Shown here piece after piece: positions 1 through 8,484 of a DNA stretch of 64,000 bases (positions within the stretch are counted from its first letter, which is position 1; each line of letters opens with the position of its first letter). The DNA is from Streptomyces sp. yr375. GTDB lineage: Bacteria; Actinomycetota; Actinomycetes; Streptomycetales; Streptomycetaceae. The stretch covers positions 310,001 to 374,000 of the forward strand of contig NZ_FOFF01000003.1 of assembly GCF_900110755.1 (NCBI RefSeq). Reading direction: 5' to 3'. Both the position numbers and the translations under genes were made by a program. Below the pieces are notes generated by a model. The model was given only the letters and a program-made list of their open reading frames with translations, ran no database searches and was not told the DNA's origin.

Positions 1-125
1 TGGGCAGGGCGGCGGTGGAACTGCTGAACGCGCAGGTCGGCGGGGGTGCCGTAGCCCCCGAAGAGCTGCTCTTCGAACCGGAACTGGTGGTCCGCGGCTC
101 CACCGCGCAGGTGTTCCGCCCCTAG
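1..125 (+). CDS. LacI-family transcriptional regulator, C-terminal end (partial)
   Basis: Only the last 40 or so codons are in the window, in the frame ending TAG at 123-125. The visible tail ends with EELLFEPELVVRGSTAQVF, which is the typical closing strand of LacI/GalR effector-binding domains (family pattern: 'L-P-x-L-V-x-R-x-S-T'). The gene lies 114 bp upstream of a sugar ABC transporter on the same strand. In Streptomyces such regulators usually repress the adjacent uptake operon until the sugar binds. The DNA-binding half lies outside the window, so the assignment rests on the tail and the context. Confidence 0.75.
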   Translation, partial: GRAAVELLNAQVGGGAVAPEELLFEPELVVRGSTAQVFRP

Positions 126-143
126 ATCCGGCCACTGACTGTC

Positions 144-159
144 GAATAATTGCATATTC
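144..159. promoter_or_regulatory. candidate operator/promoter dyad upstream of the sugar ABC operon
   Basis: In the 114-bp gap between the LacI-type gene and the transporter there is an AT-rich dyad, GAATA-ATTGCA-TATTC, standing out from very GC-rich surroundings. The arms are only 5 bp. It could be a LacI-type operator or part of a promoter; a match to a known consensus cannot be shown here. Confidence 0.25.
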
Positions 160-239
160 TGCGCGACATCTTGCGGACCCTTGTCGCCGGTGCTTGAGTG
201 TGCGGCGCGCCCACCGCTCCTTCCCAGAGGGGTTCACCC

Positions 240-1580
240 ATGAGAAGCACCGGGTTCCGCCGTACCGTCGCCGCGCTCGGCGTCGGCTGCCTCGCGCTCA
301 CCGCCTGCGCGTCGAACGACGACACCGCGAGCGGCACGACCCGCATCACGGTCAACTGCATGCCGCCCCGGAGCGCCAAGGTCGACCGCGCGTTCTTCGA
401 GGAGGACGTCGCCGCCTTCGAGAAGCAGCACCCGGACATCGACGTCGTCGCGCACGACGCCTTCCCCTGCCAGGACCCCAAGACGTTCGACGCCAAGCTC
501 GCCGGCGGCCAGATGGAGGACGTCTTCTACACGTACTTCACCGACGCCCGACACGTCGTCGACATCCGGCAGGCCGCCGATCTCACGCCGTATCTCAAGG
601 AGTTGACGAGCTACGGCACCCTTCAGAAGCAGTTGCGCGACATCTACACCGTCGATGGCAAGGTCTACGGCATCCCGCGCACCGGTTACTCGATGGGACT
701 GGTCTACAACCGCAGACTCTTCGAGCGGGCCGGCCTCGACCCCGACCGGCCGCCGGCCACCTGGGCCGAACTCCGCGCCGACGCACGGAAGATCGCCGCA
801 CTGGGCGACGGCGTCCTCGGCTACGCCGACTACAGCGCCCAGAACCAAGGGGGTTGGCACTTCACCGCCGAGCTGTACGCGCAGGGCGGCGACGTGGTGA
901 GCGCCGACGGCGCGAAGGCCACCGTCGACACCCCCGAGGGCCACGCCGTGCTGCGAAACCTGCACGACATGCGCTGGAGCGACGACTCCATGGGCAGCAA
1001 GCAGTTGCTGGTCATCAACGACGTCCAGCAGTTGATGGGTTCGGGCCGACTCGGCATGTACCTCGCCGCGCCGGACAACATCCCGATCCTGGTCAAGGAG
1101 AAGGGCGGCCGCTACCAGGACCTCGCGCTGGGTCCCATGCCCGGCGGCAAGGGCACGCTCATCGGCGGCGACGGCTACATGTTCGGCAAGGACGACAGCC
1201 CCGAGCAGATCCGCGCCGGACTGAAGTGGCTCGACCACATGTTCCTCACCCCCGGCGACGGCTTCCTCGGCGACTACGCCCGCGCGAAGAAGGCGGGCGC
1301 GCCGGTCGGCCTGCCCGAGCCACGGCTGTTCACCGGCGCCGCCGACGCCAGGGACCAGCAGGTCAAGAAGGCCAACGCCAACGTGCCCGTGGAGAACTAC
1401 CAGGCCTTCCTGGACGGCAACCACAAGCTCGAGATGAAGATCGAGCCACCGCACGCGCAGCAGATCTACTCCGTCCTCGACGCGGCCGTCTCCGCCGTCC
1501 TCACCCAGAAGGACGCCGACCTCGACCAGCTCCTCCAGGACGCCTCAGGCAAGATCGACGGCATCCTGGCCCGGGGCTGA
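240..1580 (+). CDS. sugar ABC transporter substrate-binding lipoprotein
   Basis: This 446-aa protein is an extracellular solute-binding protein of the carbohydrate (CUT1) class. It begins MRSTGFRRTVAALGVGCLALTAC, a lipoprotein signal peptide with lipobox L-T-A-C and the lipidated Cys at residue 23. The chosen ATG follows AGAGGGG; a GTG 42 bp upstream would give a poor signal sequence. The body has typical solute-binding features such as the segment GIPRTGYSMGLVYNRRLFERAG and a late 'GGDGYMFGKD' motif. It is the first gene of a run with two permeases and a cytoplasmic alpha-glucosidase, so the ligand is probably an alpha-linked glucose oligosaccharide; the exact sugar is an inference from context. 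Confidence 0.88.
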   Translation: MRSTGFRRTVAALGVGCLALTACASNDDTASGTTRITVNCMPPRSAKVDRAFFEEDVAAFEKQHPDIDVVAHDAFPCQDPKTFDAKLAGGQMEDVFYTYFTDARHVVDIRQAADLTPYLKELTSYGTLQKQLRDIYTVDGKVYGIPRTGYSMGLVYNRRLFERAGLDPDRPPATWAELRADARKIAALGDGVLGYADYSAQNQGGWHFTAELYAQGGDVVSADGAKATVDTPEGHAVLRNLHDMRWSDDSMGSKQLLVINDVQQLMGSGRLGMYLAAPDNIPILVKEKGGRYQDLALGPMPGGKGTLIGGDGYMFGKDDSPEQIRAGLKWLDHMFLTPGDGFLGDYARAKKAGAPVGLPEPRLFTGAADARDQQVKKANANVPVENYQAFLDGNHKLEMKIEPPHAQQIYSVLDAAVSAVLTQKDADLDQLLQDASGKIDGILARG

Positions 1581-1585
1581 GCCCG

Positions 1586-2563
1586 ATGCCGACGTCTATA
1601 CCGACGCCGATACCGAAGACCGCGGCGGCGCGGCCCGTCGAGGCGGCGGGCGGCCGCCCGGTGCAGCCGCCGCCCCCGGCCGGGCACCGCATGCGCCGCC
1701 GCCTCGCCGACCAGGCACGCGCCTACGCCTTCCTCCTCGGCGGGCTGCTCTGCTTCGCCCTGTTCTCCTGGTATCCGGCGATCCGCGCGGTCGTGATCGC
1801 CTTCCAGAAGTACACGCCCGGCTCCTCACCCGAGTGGGTCGGCACCGCCAACTTCACCCGCGTCTGGCACGACCCGGAGTTCACCGCCGCCTGGCGCAAC
1901 ACGCTCACCTTCACCCTGCTCGCCCTGCTGATCGGCTTCGCCGTCCCCTTCGCGCTGGCTCTCGTCCTCAACGAACTCCGGCACGCGAAAGCCTTCTTCA
2001 GAGTCGTGGTGTACCTGCCGGTGATGATCCCGCCCGTGGTCAGCGCCCTGCTGTGGAAATGGTTCTACGACCCCGGCGCCGGCCTCGCGAACGAGACGCT
2101 GCGCCTCCTACACCTGCCCACCTCGAACTGGACCAACGGCACCGACACCGCACTCATCTCCCTTGTCCTCGTGGCCACTTGGGCCAACATGGGCAGCACC
2201 GTCCTGATCTACCTGGCCGCGCTCCAGTCCATCCCCGGCGAGCTGTACGAGGCCGCCGAACTGGACGGCGCAGGCCTGCTCCAGCGCATCCGCCATGTGA
2301 CGATCCCTCAGACCCGTTTCGTGGTCCTCATGCTGATGCTCCTTCAGATCATCGCCACCATGCAGGTGTTCACCGAGCCGTTCGTGATCACGGGCGGCGG
2401 CCCGGAGAACGCCACCGTCACCGTCCTCTACCTGATCTACAAGTACGCCTTCCTCTACAACGACTTCGGCGGAGCCTGCGCGCTGAGCGTCATGCTGCTG
2501 GTCCTGCTCGGCGCGTTCTCCGCCGTCTATCTGCGGCTCACCGGCTCCGGGGAGGACGTATGA
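1586..2563 (+). CDS. sugar ABC transporter permease, MalF type
   Basis: This 325-aa integral membrane protein has about six hydrophobic segments and the permease EAA-loop sequence EAAELDGAGLLQRIRHVTIP that contacts the ATPase. The start used is the ATG 5 bp after the binding-protein stop, giving a Thr/Pro-rich N-terminus (MPTSIPTPIPK). An alternative ATG at 1691 would begin MRRRLADQARAYAF, directly before the first membrane helix, and homologs often start near there. No ATPase gene is present. In Streptomyces, CUT1 importers commonly share the multi-task ATPase MsiK encoded elsewhere, so this is expected. Confidence 0.87.
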   Translation: MPTSIPTPIPKTAAARPVEAAGGRPVQPPPPAGHRMRRRLADQARAYAFLLGGLLCFALFSWYPAIRAVVIAFQKYTPGSSPEWVGTANFTRVWHDPEFTAAWRNTLTFTLLALLIGFAVPFALALVLNELRHAKAFFRVVVYLPVMIPPVVSALLWKWFYDPGAGLANETLRLLHLPTSNWTNGTDTALISLVLVATWANMGSTVLIYLAALQSIPGELYEAAELDGAGLLQRIRHVTIPQTRFVVLMLMLLQIIATMQVFTEPFVITGGGPENATVTVLYLIYKYAFLYNDFGGACALSVMLLVLLGAFSAVYLRLTGSGEDV

Positions 2564-3438
2564 CCGCCACCCGCACCCTGGTCTCCCCGGCGGCACTGGC
2601 CCGCCCGCGCGGCAGGGCCGTCTACTGGACCGTCTTCACCGGTGTCGTCCTGCTCTTCACGCTGGCCTTCCTCTTCCCCGTCTACTGGATGGTGACCGGC
2701 GCGCTGAAGTCGCCGGACGAGATCGCCCGGACCCCGCCCACCCTGGTGCCGGAACGCTGGCATCCGGACGGCTACACCGACGCCTGGGACCTGATGCAGC
2801 TCCCGCGGCACCTGGGGAACACGGTGGTCCAGGCGGCCGGCGCGTGGCTGTGCCAACTGGTCCTGTGCACGGCCGCCGCCTACGCCCTGTCCAGGCTGCG
2901 GCCGGCCTTCGGCAAGCTGATCCTGGGCGGCATCCTCGCCACCCTGATGGTCCCGGCCCAGGCACTGCTCGTACCGAAGTACCTGACGGTCGCCGACCTG
3001 CCGCTGATCCACACCAGTCTGCTCAACGACCCCCTCGCCATCTGGCTGCCGGCCGCCGCCAACGCCTTCAACCTGTATCTGCTGAAGCGGTTCTTCGACC
3101 ACCTCCCGCGCGAGGTGCTGGAAGCCGCCGAGATCGACGGCTCCGGGCCGCTGCGCACCCTGTGGTCGATCGTGCTGCCCATGTCGAGGCCGGTCCTCGG
3201 CGTCGTGTCGATCTTCGCGCTGGTCGCCGTGTGGCAGGACTTCCTCTGGCCGCTGATGGTCTTCTCCGACACCGACCGACAGCCGATCAGCGTGGCGCTC
3301 GTCCAGTTGTCGCAGAACGTCCAACTCACCGTGCTCATCGCCGCGATGGTCATCGCCAGCGTCCCGATGGTCGCGCTGTTCCTGGTCTTCCAACGGCACA
3401 TCGTCGCCGGGATCGGCGCGGGCGGCACCAAGGGCTGA
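2560..3438 (+). CDS. sugar ABC transporter permease, MalG type
   Basis: This 292-aa inner-membrane permease partners the preceding MalF-type subunit. Its ATG overlaps the upstream stop (ATGA), which implies translational coupling. The N-terminal helix (YWTVFTGVVLLFTLAFLFPVYW) is followed by the usual periplasmic-side loop. The EAA motif EAAEIDGSGPLRTLWSIVLP lies near residues 187-206. The two permeases and binding protein form a complete CUT1 importer apart from the ATPase. Confidence 0.88.
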   Translation: MTATRTLVSPAALARPRGRAVYWTVFTGVVLLFTLAFLFPVYWMVTGALKSPDEIARTPPTLVPERWHPDGYTDAWDLMQLPRHLGNTVVQAAGAWLCQLVLCTAAAYALSRLRPAFGKLILGGILATLMVPAQALLVPKYLTVADLPLIHTSLLNDPLAIWLPAAANAFNLYLLKRFFDHLPREVLEAAEIDGSGPLRTLWSIVLPMSRPVLGVVSIFALVAVWQDFLWPLMVFSDTDRQPISVALVQLSQNVQLTVLIAAMVIASVPMVALFLVFQRHIVAGIGAGGTKG

Positions 3439-3469
3439 CGGCCCTTCCTCCGACAGAAAGGCAGGCACC

Positions 3470-5062
3470 GTGGGACAGCCCCCTCATGCCCCGGCGGAGT
3501 GGTGGCGCTCCGCCGTCATCTACCAGGTGTACGTCCGCAGCTTCGCGGACGGCGACGGAGACGGCACCGGCGACCTCGCGGGCGTCCGCGCCCGGCTGCC
3601 GTATCTCGCCGAACTCGGCGTCGACGCCCTGTGGTTCACCCCCTGGTACCTGTCGCCGATGAAGGACGGCGGCTACGACGTCGCCGACTACCGCGCGATC
3701 GACCCGGCCTTCGGCACCCTCGCCGAGGCCGAGAAGCTGATCGCCGAGGCCCGTGAACTGGGCATCCGCACGATCGTCGACATCGTGCCCAACCATGTCT
3801 CCGACCAGCACGTCTGGTTCCGCGCCGCCCTCGCCGGCGGCCCCGAACGCGAGCTGTTCCACTTCCGCCCCGGCCGCGACGGGCCCGACGGGCGGGGTGA
3901 ACTCCCGCCCAACGACTGGCAGTCACAGTTCGGCGGCCCCGCCTGGAGCCGGCTGCCCGGCGGCGACTGGTACCTGCACCTCTTCGCCCCGCAGCAGCCC
4001 GACCTGAACTGGTCCCACCCGGCCGTCCGCCAGGAGCACGAGGACGTGCTGCGCTTCTGGCTGGAGCGGGGCGTCGCCGGCGTCCGCGTCGACTCCGCAG
4101 CCCTCCTGGCCAAGGACCCCAGGCTGCCCGACTTCGTCGAGGGCCGCGACCCGCACCCCTACGTCGACCGCGACGAACTCCACGACATCTACCGCGCCTG
4201 GCGGACCATCGCCGACGCACACGGGGCCGTCTTCGTCGGCGAGGTCTGGCTGCCCGACACCGAGCGCTTCGCCCGCTATCTGCGCTCCGACGAACTGCAC
4301 ACCGCCTTCAACTTCCCCTTCATGACCTGCCCTTGGCAGGCGGAGCGGCTGCGTACGGCCATCGACGAGACGCTCGCCGCACACGCGCCGGTGGGCGCCC
4401 CGGCCACCTGGGTGCTGTGCAATCACGACGTGACCCGCACGGTCACCCGCTACGGCCGCGCCGACACCGGCTTCGACTTCGCCGCCAAGGCCTTCGGCAC
4501 CCCCGCCGACCTCGCCCTCGGCACCCGGCGCGCCCGCGCGGCCGCCCTGCTCTCACTGGCGCTGCCCGGCTCGGTCTACGTCTACCAGGGGGAGGAGCTC
4601 GGACTGCCCGAGGTCGAGCTGCCGGTCGACCGCATACAGGATCCGATGTACGTCCGTTCCGGTGGCACCGACCCGGGGCGGGACGGCTGCCGGGTCCCGC
4701 TGCCGTGGGCGGCCGACGCGCCGTACGCGGGTTTCGGCTCGCGCGAGGAGCCCTGGCTGCCGCAGCCGGTCGACTGGGGATCGTATGCGGTCGACCGGCA
4801 GCGGAACGACCCCGCCTCGATGCTCGTGCTCTACCGCGAGGCGATCCGCCTCCGCCCCGTCTTCGGCGACGCCCCACTCACCTGGCTGCCCGTGCCGGAC
4901 GGCGTCCTCGCCTTCACTCGCGCGCCGGGCACGACCTGCGTGGTGAATCTCGCCGACCCGCCCGCCGAACTGCCCGCCCACACCGAACTCCTGCTCGGCA
5001 GCGGCCCCTTGGACGACGAGGGGCGACTGCCGAAGGACACCGCGGTCTGGCTGCACACCTGA
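3470..5062 (+). CDS. GH13 alpha-glucosidase (oligosaccharide hydrolase)
   Basis: This 530-aa cytoplasmic enzyme has no signal peptide and belongs to GH13. The visible GH13 regions in order are VDIVPNHVSD (region I, about residue 103), GVRVDSAALLAK with the Asp nucleophile (region II, about 207), FVGEVW with the acid/base Glu (region III, about 257) and CNHDVTR with the stabilising Asp (region IV, about 318). Length and the opening WWRSAVIYQVYVRSFAD match bacterial alpha-glucosidases of the GH13_30 type. The GTG start is 31 bp after the permease stop, with an AGAAAGG-type ribosome site. It probably cleaves imported alpha-gluco-oligosaccharides to glucose. Linkage preference cannot be read with certainty. 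Confidence 0.88.
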   Translation: MGQPPHAPAEWWRSAVIYQVYVRSFADGDGDGTGDLAGVRARLPYLAELGVDALWFTPWYLSPMKDGGYDVADYRAIDPAFGTLAEAEKLIAEARELGIRTIVDIVPNHVSDQHVWFRAALAGGPERELFHFRPGRDGPDGRGELPPNDWQSQFGGPAWSRLPGGDWYLHLFAPQQPDLNWSHPAVRQEHEDVLRFWLERGVAGVRVDSAALLAKDPRLPDFVEGRDPHPYVDRDELHDIYRAWRTIADAHGAVFVGEVWLPDTERFARYLRSDELHTAFNFPFMTCPWQAERLRTAIDETLAAHAPVGAPATWVLCNHDVTRTVTRYGRADTGFDFAAKAFGTPADLALGTRRARAAALLSLALPGSVYVYQGEELGLPEVELPVDRIQDPMYVRSGGTDPGRDGCRVPLPWAADAPYAGFGSREEPWLPQPVDWGSYAVDRQRNDPASMLVLYREAIRLRPVFGDAPLTWLPVPDGVLAFTRAPGTTCVVNLADPPAELPAHTELLLGSGPLDDEGRLPKDTAVWLHT

Positions 5063-5160
5063 GACCGCGCCCCGATCCCCACAAGCCCCCATCCCTCTAA
5101 GCCTCCATCCCCGTAACCCGCACGCACCCCGAACGCCGCATCCCGAAGGGATCAGTACAG

Positions 5161-7329
5161 ATGGACATGCACGCTGGAAGCAGGGCCTTGAAAGGCATGC
5201 CGGCCGTGATGGTGATCGCCGTCGCCGCCGGTCTGCTCACCGCCGCGCCCGCCGCCAACGCGGTCGCGGGCGCGACCCTGCCGTTCACCTCCGTCGAGGC
5301 CGAGTCGGCCACCACCTCCGGCACGAGGATCGGCCCCGACTACACGCAGGCCACGCTCGCCTCGGAGGCCTCCGGGCGGCAGGCGGTGCGCCTCGCCGCC
5401 GGCCAGCGCGTCGAGTTCACGGTCCCGCGCGCGGCCAACGCGCTGAACGTCGCCTACAGCGTCCCCGACGGACAGTCGGGCGCACTGAACGTGTACGTCA
5501 ACGGGCAGAAGCTGGCCAAGACCCTGCCCGTCACCTCCAAGTACTGCTACATCGAGACCAGTTGGATCCCCGGTGCCAGGGCCCACCACTTCTTCGACGA
5601 CACCCGGCTGCTGCTCGGGCAGAACGTGCAGGCGGGGGACAAGGTCGCCGTGGAGGCGTCCGGGGTCCAGGTCACCGTCGACGTGGCCGACTTCGAGCAG
5701 GTCGCCGCACCCGCCGCCAAGCCCGCCGGGGCGGTGTCCGTCACCGACAAGGGCGCGGATCCCGGCGGCCAGGGCGACTCCACCCAGGCCTTCCGGGACG
5801 CCATCGCCGCCGCGCAAGGGGGAGTGGTGTGGATCCCGCCGGGGGACTACAGAATCACCTCCTCCCTCAGCGGCGTCCAGAACGTCACCCTTCAGGGCGC
5901 CGGCAGTTGGTACTCCGTCGTGCACGCCTCACGCTTCATCGACCAGTCCGGGTCCGCCGGCTCGGTCCACCTCAAGGACTTCGCGGTCGTCGGCGAGGTC
6001 ACCGAGCGCGTCGACGCCAACCCGGACAACTTCGTCAACGGCTCGCTCGGCCCCGGCAGTTCGGTCTCCGGGATGTGGCTCCAGCATCTCAAGGTCGGCC
6101 TGTGGCTGACGGGCAACAACGACAACCTCGTCGTCGAGAACAACCGCATCCTCGACACCACCGCCGACGGACTCAACCTCAACGGCAACGCCCACGGGGT
6201 CCGCGTCCGGGGCAACTTCCTGCGCAATCAGGGCGACGACGCGCTCGCCATGTGGTCGCTCAACGCCCCGGACACCAACAGCAGCTTCGAGAACAACACC
6301 ATCACCCAACCGAACCTCGCCAACGGCATCGCGATCTACGGCGGCACGGACCTCACCGTCAGGAACAACCTGATCTCCGACACCAACGCCCTCGGCAGCG
6401 GCATCGCGATCTCCAACCAGAAGTTCCTCGACCCGTTCTCCCCGCTCGCCGGCACCATCACGGTCGACGGCAACAGCCTGGTGCGCACCGGTGCGCTGAA
6501 CCCCAACTGGGGCCATCCGACAGGCGCGTTACGCGTCGACTCCTACGACAGCGCCATCAACGCCACCGTCGCCATCACCGGGACGACGATCACCGACAGC
6601 CCCTACAGCGCCTTCGAGTTCGTCTCCGGAGGCGGGCGCGGCTATCCCACCGGCAACATCACCGTCAACGGTGCCACGGTACGCAACACCGGCACGGTCG
6701 TCGTCCAGGCGGAGGTGCAGGGCTCGGCGCGCTTCAGCAACGTCCAGGCCACCGGCGTCGGCGCGGCCGGCGTCTACAACTGCCCCTACCCGGCAGGCAC
6801 CTTCACGCTCACCGACGGCGGCGGCAACTCCGGCTGGAACGGCACCTGGTCGGACTGTTCGACCTGGCCCCAGCCCCGCCCGGGCAACCCCGACCCCGAC
6901 CCGAACCGCAACCTCGCGGCGGGCCGCCCCGCCACGGCCACCGGCTCGCAGGGCGACTACCCGCCCGCCAACGCGGTCGACGGGGACACGGGCAGCTACT
7001 GGGAGTCCACCAACAGCGCCTTCCCGCAGTCCTGGACGGTCGACCTCGGCTCGACACAGGCGCTGCGCCGACTCGTGCTCAAGCTGCCGCCGTCCTCGGC
7101 GTGGGGTGCGCGCACCCAGACGCTCACCGTGCAGGGCAGCACGGACGGTTCGGCCTACTCGACCGTGGTCGCCGCGCAGGGCTACCGCTTCGACCCGGCG
7201 ACCGGCAACACCGCCACGGTCGCCCTCCCGTCCACGACCGCCCTGCGCTACCTGAGGCTCACCGTCACCGCCAACACGGGCTGGCCCGCAGGCCAGTTGA
7301 GCGAGGTGGAGGCGTATCTGACGTCGTAA
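5161..7329 (+). CDS. secreted beta-helix glycanase, probable GH87 alpha-1,3-glucanase/mycodextranase
   Basis: This 722-aa secreted protein has a signal peptide ending near ANAVAGA (about residue 40). A carbohydrate-binding domain of CBM6/35 style follows (about 40-185, opening 'VEAESA'). A right-handed parallel beta-helix spans about 193-575 and begins VSVTDKGADPGGQGDSTQAF, a pectate-lyase-superfamily opening. The C-terminus (583-721) is a discoidin/F5-8 type C (CBM32) domain opening NLAAGRPATATGS. In the helix, ADGLNLNGN followed by NQGDDALAMWS fits the paired-Asp active site known for GH87 alpha-1,3-glucanases. A ribosome site AAGGGA precedes the ATG. Gene order after the importer and alpha-glucosidase supports an alpha-glucan substrate. 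Family assignment is from memory of motifs and needs a profile search; other beta-helix glycanases are possible. Confidence 0.7.
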   Translation: MDMHAGSRALKGMPAVMVIAVAAGLLTAAPAANAVAGATLPFTSVEAESATTSGTRIGPDYTQATLASEASGRQAVRLAAGQRVEFTVPRAANALNVAYSVPDGQSGALNVYVNGQKLAKTLPVTSKYCYIETSWIPGARAHHFFDDTRLLLGQNVQAGDKVAVEASGVQVTVDVADFEQVAAPAAKPAGAVSVTDKGADPGGQGDSTQAFRDAIAAAQGGVVWIPPGDYRITSSLSGVQNVTLQGAGSWYSVVHASRFIDQSGSAGSVHLKDFAVVGEVTERVDANPDNFVNGSLGPGSSVSGMWLQHLKVGLWLTGNNDNLVVENNRILDTTADGLNLNGNAHGVRVRGNFLRNQGDDALAMWSLNAPDTNSSFENNTITQPNLANGIAIYGGTDLTVRNNLISDTNALGSGIAISNQKFLDPFSPLAGTITVDGNSLVRTGALNPNWGHPTGALRVDSYDSAINATVAITGTTITDSPYSAFEFVSGGGRGYPTGNITVNGATVRNTGTVVVQAEVQGSARFSNVQATGVGAAGVYNCPYPAGTFTLTDGGGNSGWNGTWSDCSTWPQPRPGNPDPDPNRNLAAGRPATATGSQGDYPPANAVDGDTGSYWESTNSAFPQSWTVDLGSTQALRRLVLKLPPSSAWGARTQTLTVQGSTDGSAYSTVVAAQGYRFDPATGNTATVALPSTTALRYLRLTVTANTGWPAGQLSEVEAYLTS

Positions 7330-7360
7330 CCCGTCAGTCCCGGGCCGGAAGCACGGTGTC

Positions 7361-8299
7361 CTACAGATCCAGGACGAGCTTCTTCCCCTTGCACCGCGAC
7401 ACGCAGATCATCATCGTCTCCCCGGCCTCCCGCTCCTCCTCGGTGAGGACGGAGTCACGGTGTTCGGGGGTGCCCTCGAGCACGTCGGTCTCGCAGGTGC
7501 CGCAGGTGCCCTCGGTGCAGGAGAAGAGCACCTCGACGCCGGAGGCGCGCACGGTGTCGAGGACGGAGACGCCGGGGGCGACGGTGAGCGTACGGCCGCT
7601 CTGTGCGAGCTCGACCTCGAACTCGCCGTCCTCGCCGACCGGTTGCTCCTTCGCCTGGAACCGTTCGACGTGCAGCGCGCCGGACGGGCAGCGCGCCTCC
7701 ACCGCGTCGAGCAGCGGGCCGGGACCGCAGCAGTAGACCAGGGTGCCCTCGGGCAGCGCGTCCAGCACCGAACCGAGGTCCAGCAGCCCGGCCTCGTCCT
7801 GCGGGGCGACGGTCACCCGGTCGCCGTACCGGGCCAACTCCTCGGTGAACGCCATGGAGTTGCGGGAGCGTCCGCCGTACAGCAGGGTCCACTCGGCGCC
7901 CGCCGCCTCGGCCGCCGCCAGCATCGGCAGGACGGGGGTGATGCCGATCCCGCCCGCGATGAAGCGGTACCGCGCGGCCGGGCGCAGGGCGAAGTGGTTG
8001 CGCGGGCCGCGCACCCGTACCTTGTCGCCCTCCCCCAACTCCTCGTGCACGTAAGCGGATCCGCCCCGCCCCGCCGGTTCCCGCAACACCGCGATCCGCC
8101 AGGCGGAGCGGTCGGCCGGGTCGCCGCACAGCGAGTACTGCCGCTCCAGGTCCGGGCCGAGGACGACGTCGAGGTGGGCGCCCGGCTCCCAGGCCGGGAG
8201 CGGCTCGCCCAGCGGGTGGCGCAGGGTGAGGGCGAGCACGCCGTCGGCCGCGAACTCGCGCTTGTCGACGACGAGTTCGGCTTCGTACACATCGCTCAT
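7361..8299 (-). CDS. FNR/2Fe-2S phthalate-dioxygenase-type reductase (VanB-like)
   Basis: This 312-aa protein feeds electrons from NAD(P)H to a Rieske oxygenase. It has an N-terminal flavin-binding domain with RQYSLCGDP (flavin contact, about residues 50-58), an NAD-binding domain with GGIGITPVLPML and YCCGPGPLLDAVE, and a C-terminal plant-type ferredoxin domain with SCTEGTCGTCE and a final ICVSRC supplying the four cluster cysteines. This FMN-NAD-ferredoxin order is that of the phthalate dioxygenase reductase/VanB class. Its ATG overlaps the stop of the 62-aa gene upstream (ATGA), and that gene overlaps the oxygenase, so the three are translationally coupled. Confidence 0.9.
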   Translation of the reverse strand: MSDVYEAELVVDKREFAADGVLALTLRHPLGEPLPAWEPGAHLDVVLGPDLERQYSLCGDPADRSAWRIAVLREPAGRGGSAYVHEELGEGDKVRVRGPRNHFALRPAARYRFIAGGIGITPVLPMLAAAEAAGAEWTLLYGGRSRNSMAFTEELARYGDRVTVAPQDEAGLLDLGSVLDALPEGTLVYCCGPGPLLDAVEARCPSGALHVERFQAKEQPVGEDGEFEVELAQSGRTLTVAPGVSVLDTVRASGVEVLFSCTEGTCGTCETDVLEGTPEHRDSVLTEEEREAGETMMICVSRCKGKKLVLDL

Positions 8300-8484
8300 G
8301 AAGGGCTTCCTTGCGGCTCGTGACCTTGCGGCTCGTGTCCTTCGGGGTGGCCGAGCATCCACTCCCACATCTCGATCGGGTCCTGCGAGGAGTGCTCGGC
8401 CCGGCAGTGGCAGGTGCCGTGCAGCACGTCGGTGCCCGGCAGCCAGTCGATGCGGTAGATCTCGCCGGTGGCGCCGGTGCTCAC
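8296..8484 (-). CDS. 62-aa protein with a C-x-C motif, between oxygenase and reductase
   Basis: A small gene starts at GTG 8484 and overlaps the oxygenase stop (GTGA). Its own stop overlaps the reductase start. The protein contains IYRIDWLPGTDVLHGTCHC and RAEHSSQDPIEMWEWMLGHPEG, then ends GHEPQGHEPQGSPS. The last part is a perfect repeat of GHEPQ produced by a 15-bp tandem duplication at 8311-8340. The core looks conserved and soluble with a His/Cys cluster (HGTCHCRAEH) that could bind metal. I do not recognise a named family. Tight coupling to both partners argues for a role as an accessory or coupling factor of the oxygenase, but that is inference. Confidence 0.65.
   Translation of the reverse strand: MSTGATGEIYRIDWLPGTDVLHGTCHCRAEHSSQDPIEMWEWMLGHPEGHEPQGHEPQGSPS

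Noticed and set aside
194..2563. 789-codon frame starting before the binding-protein gene
   Set aside because: The first 460 codons are an Arg/Pro-rich shadow of the binding protein; only the part from 1586 on is the permease.
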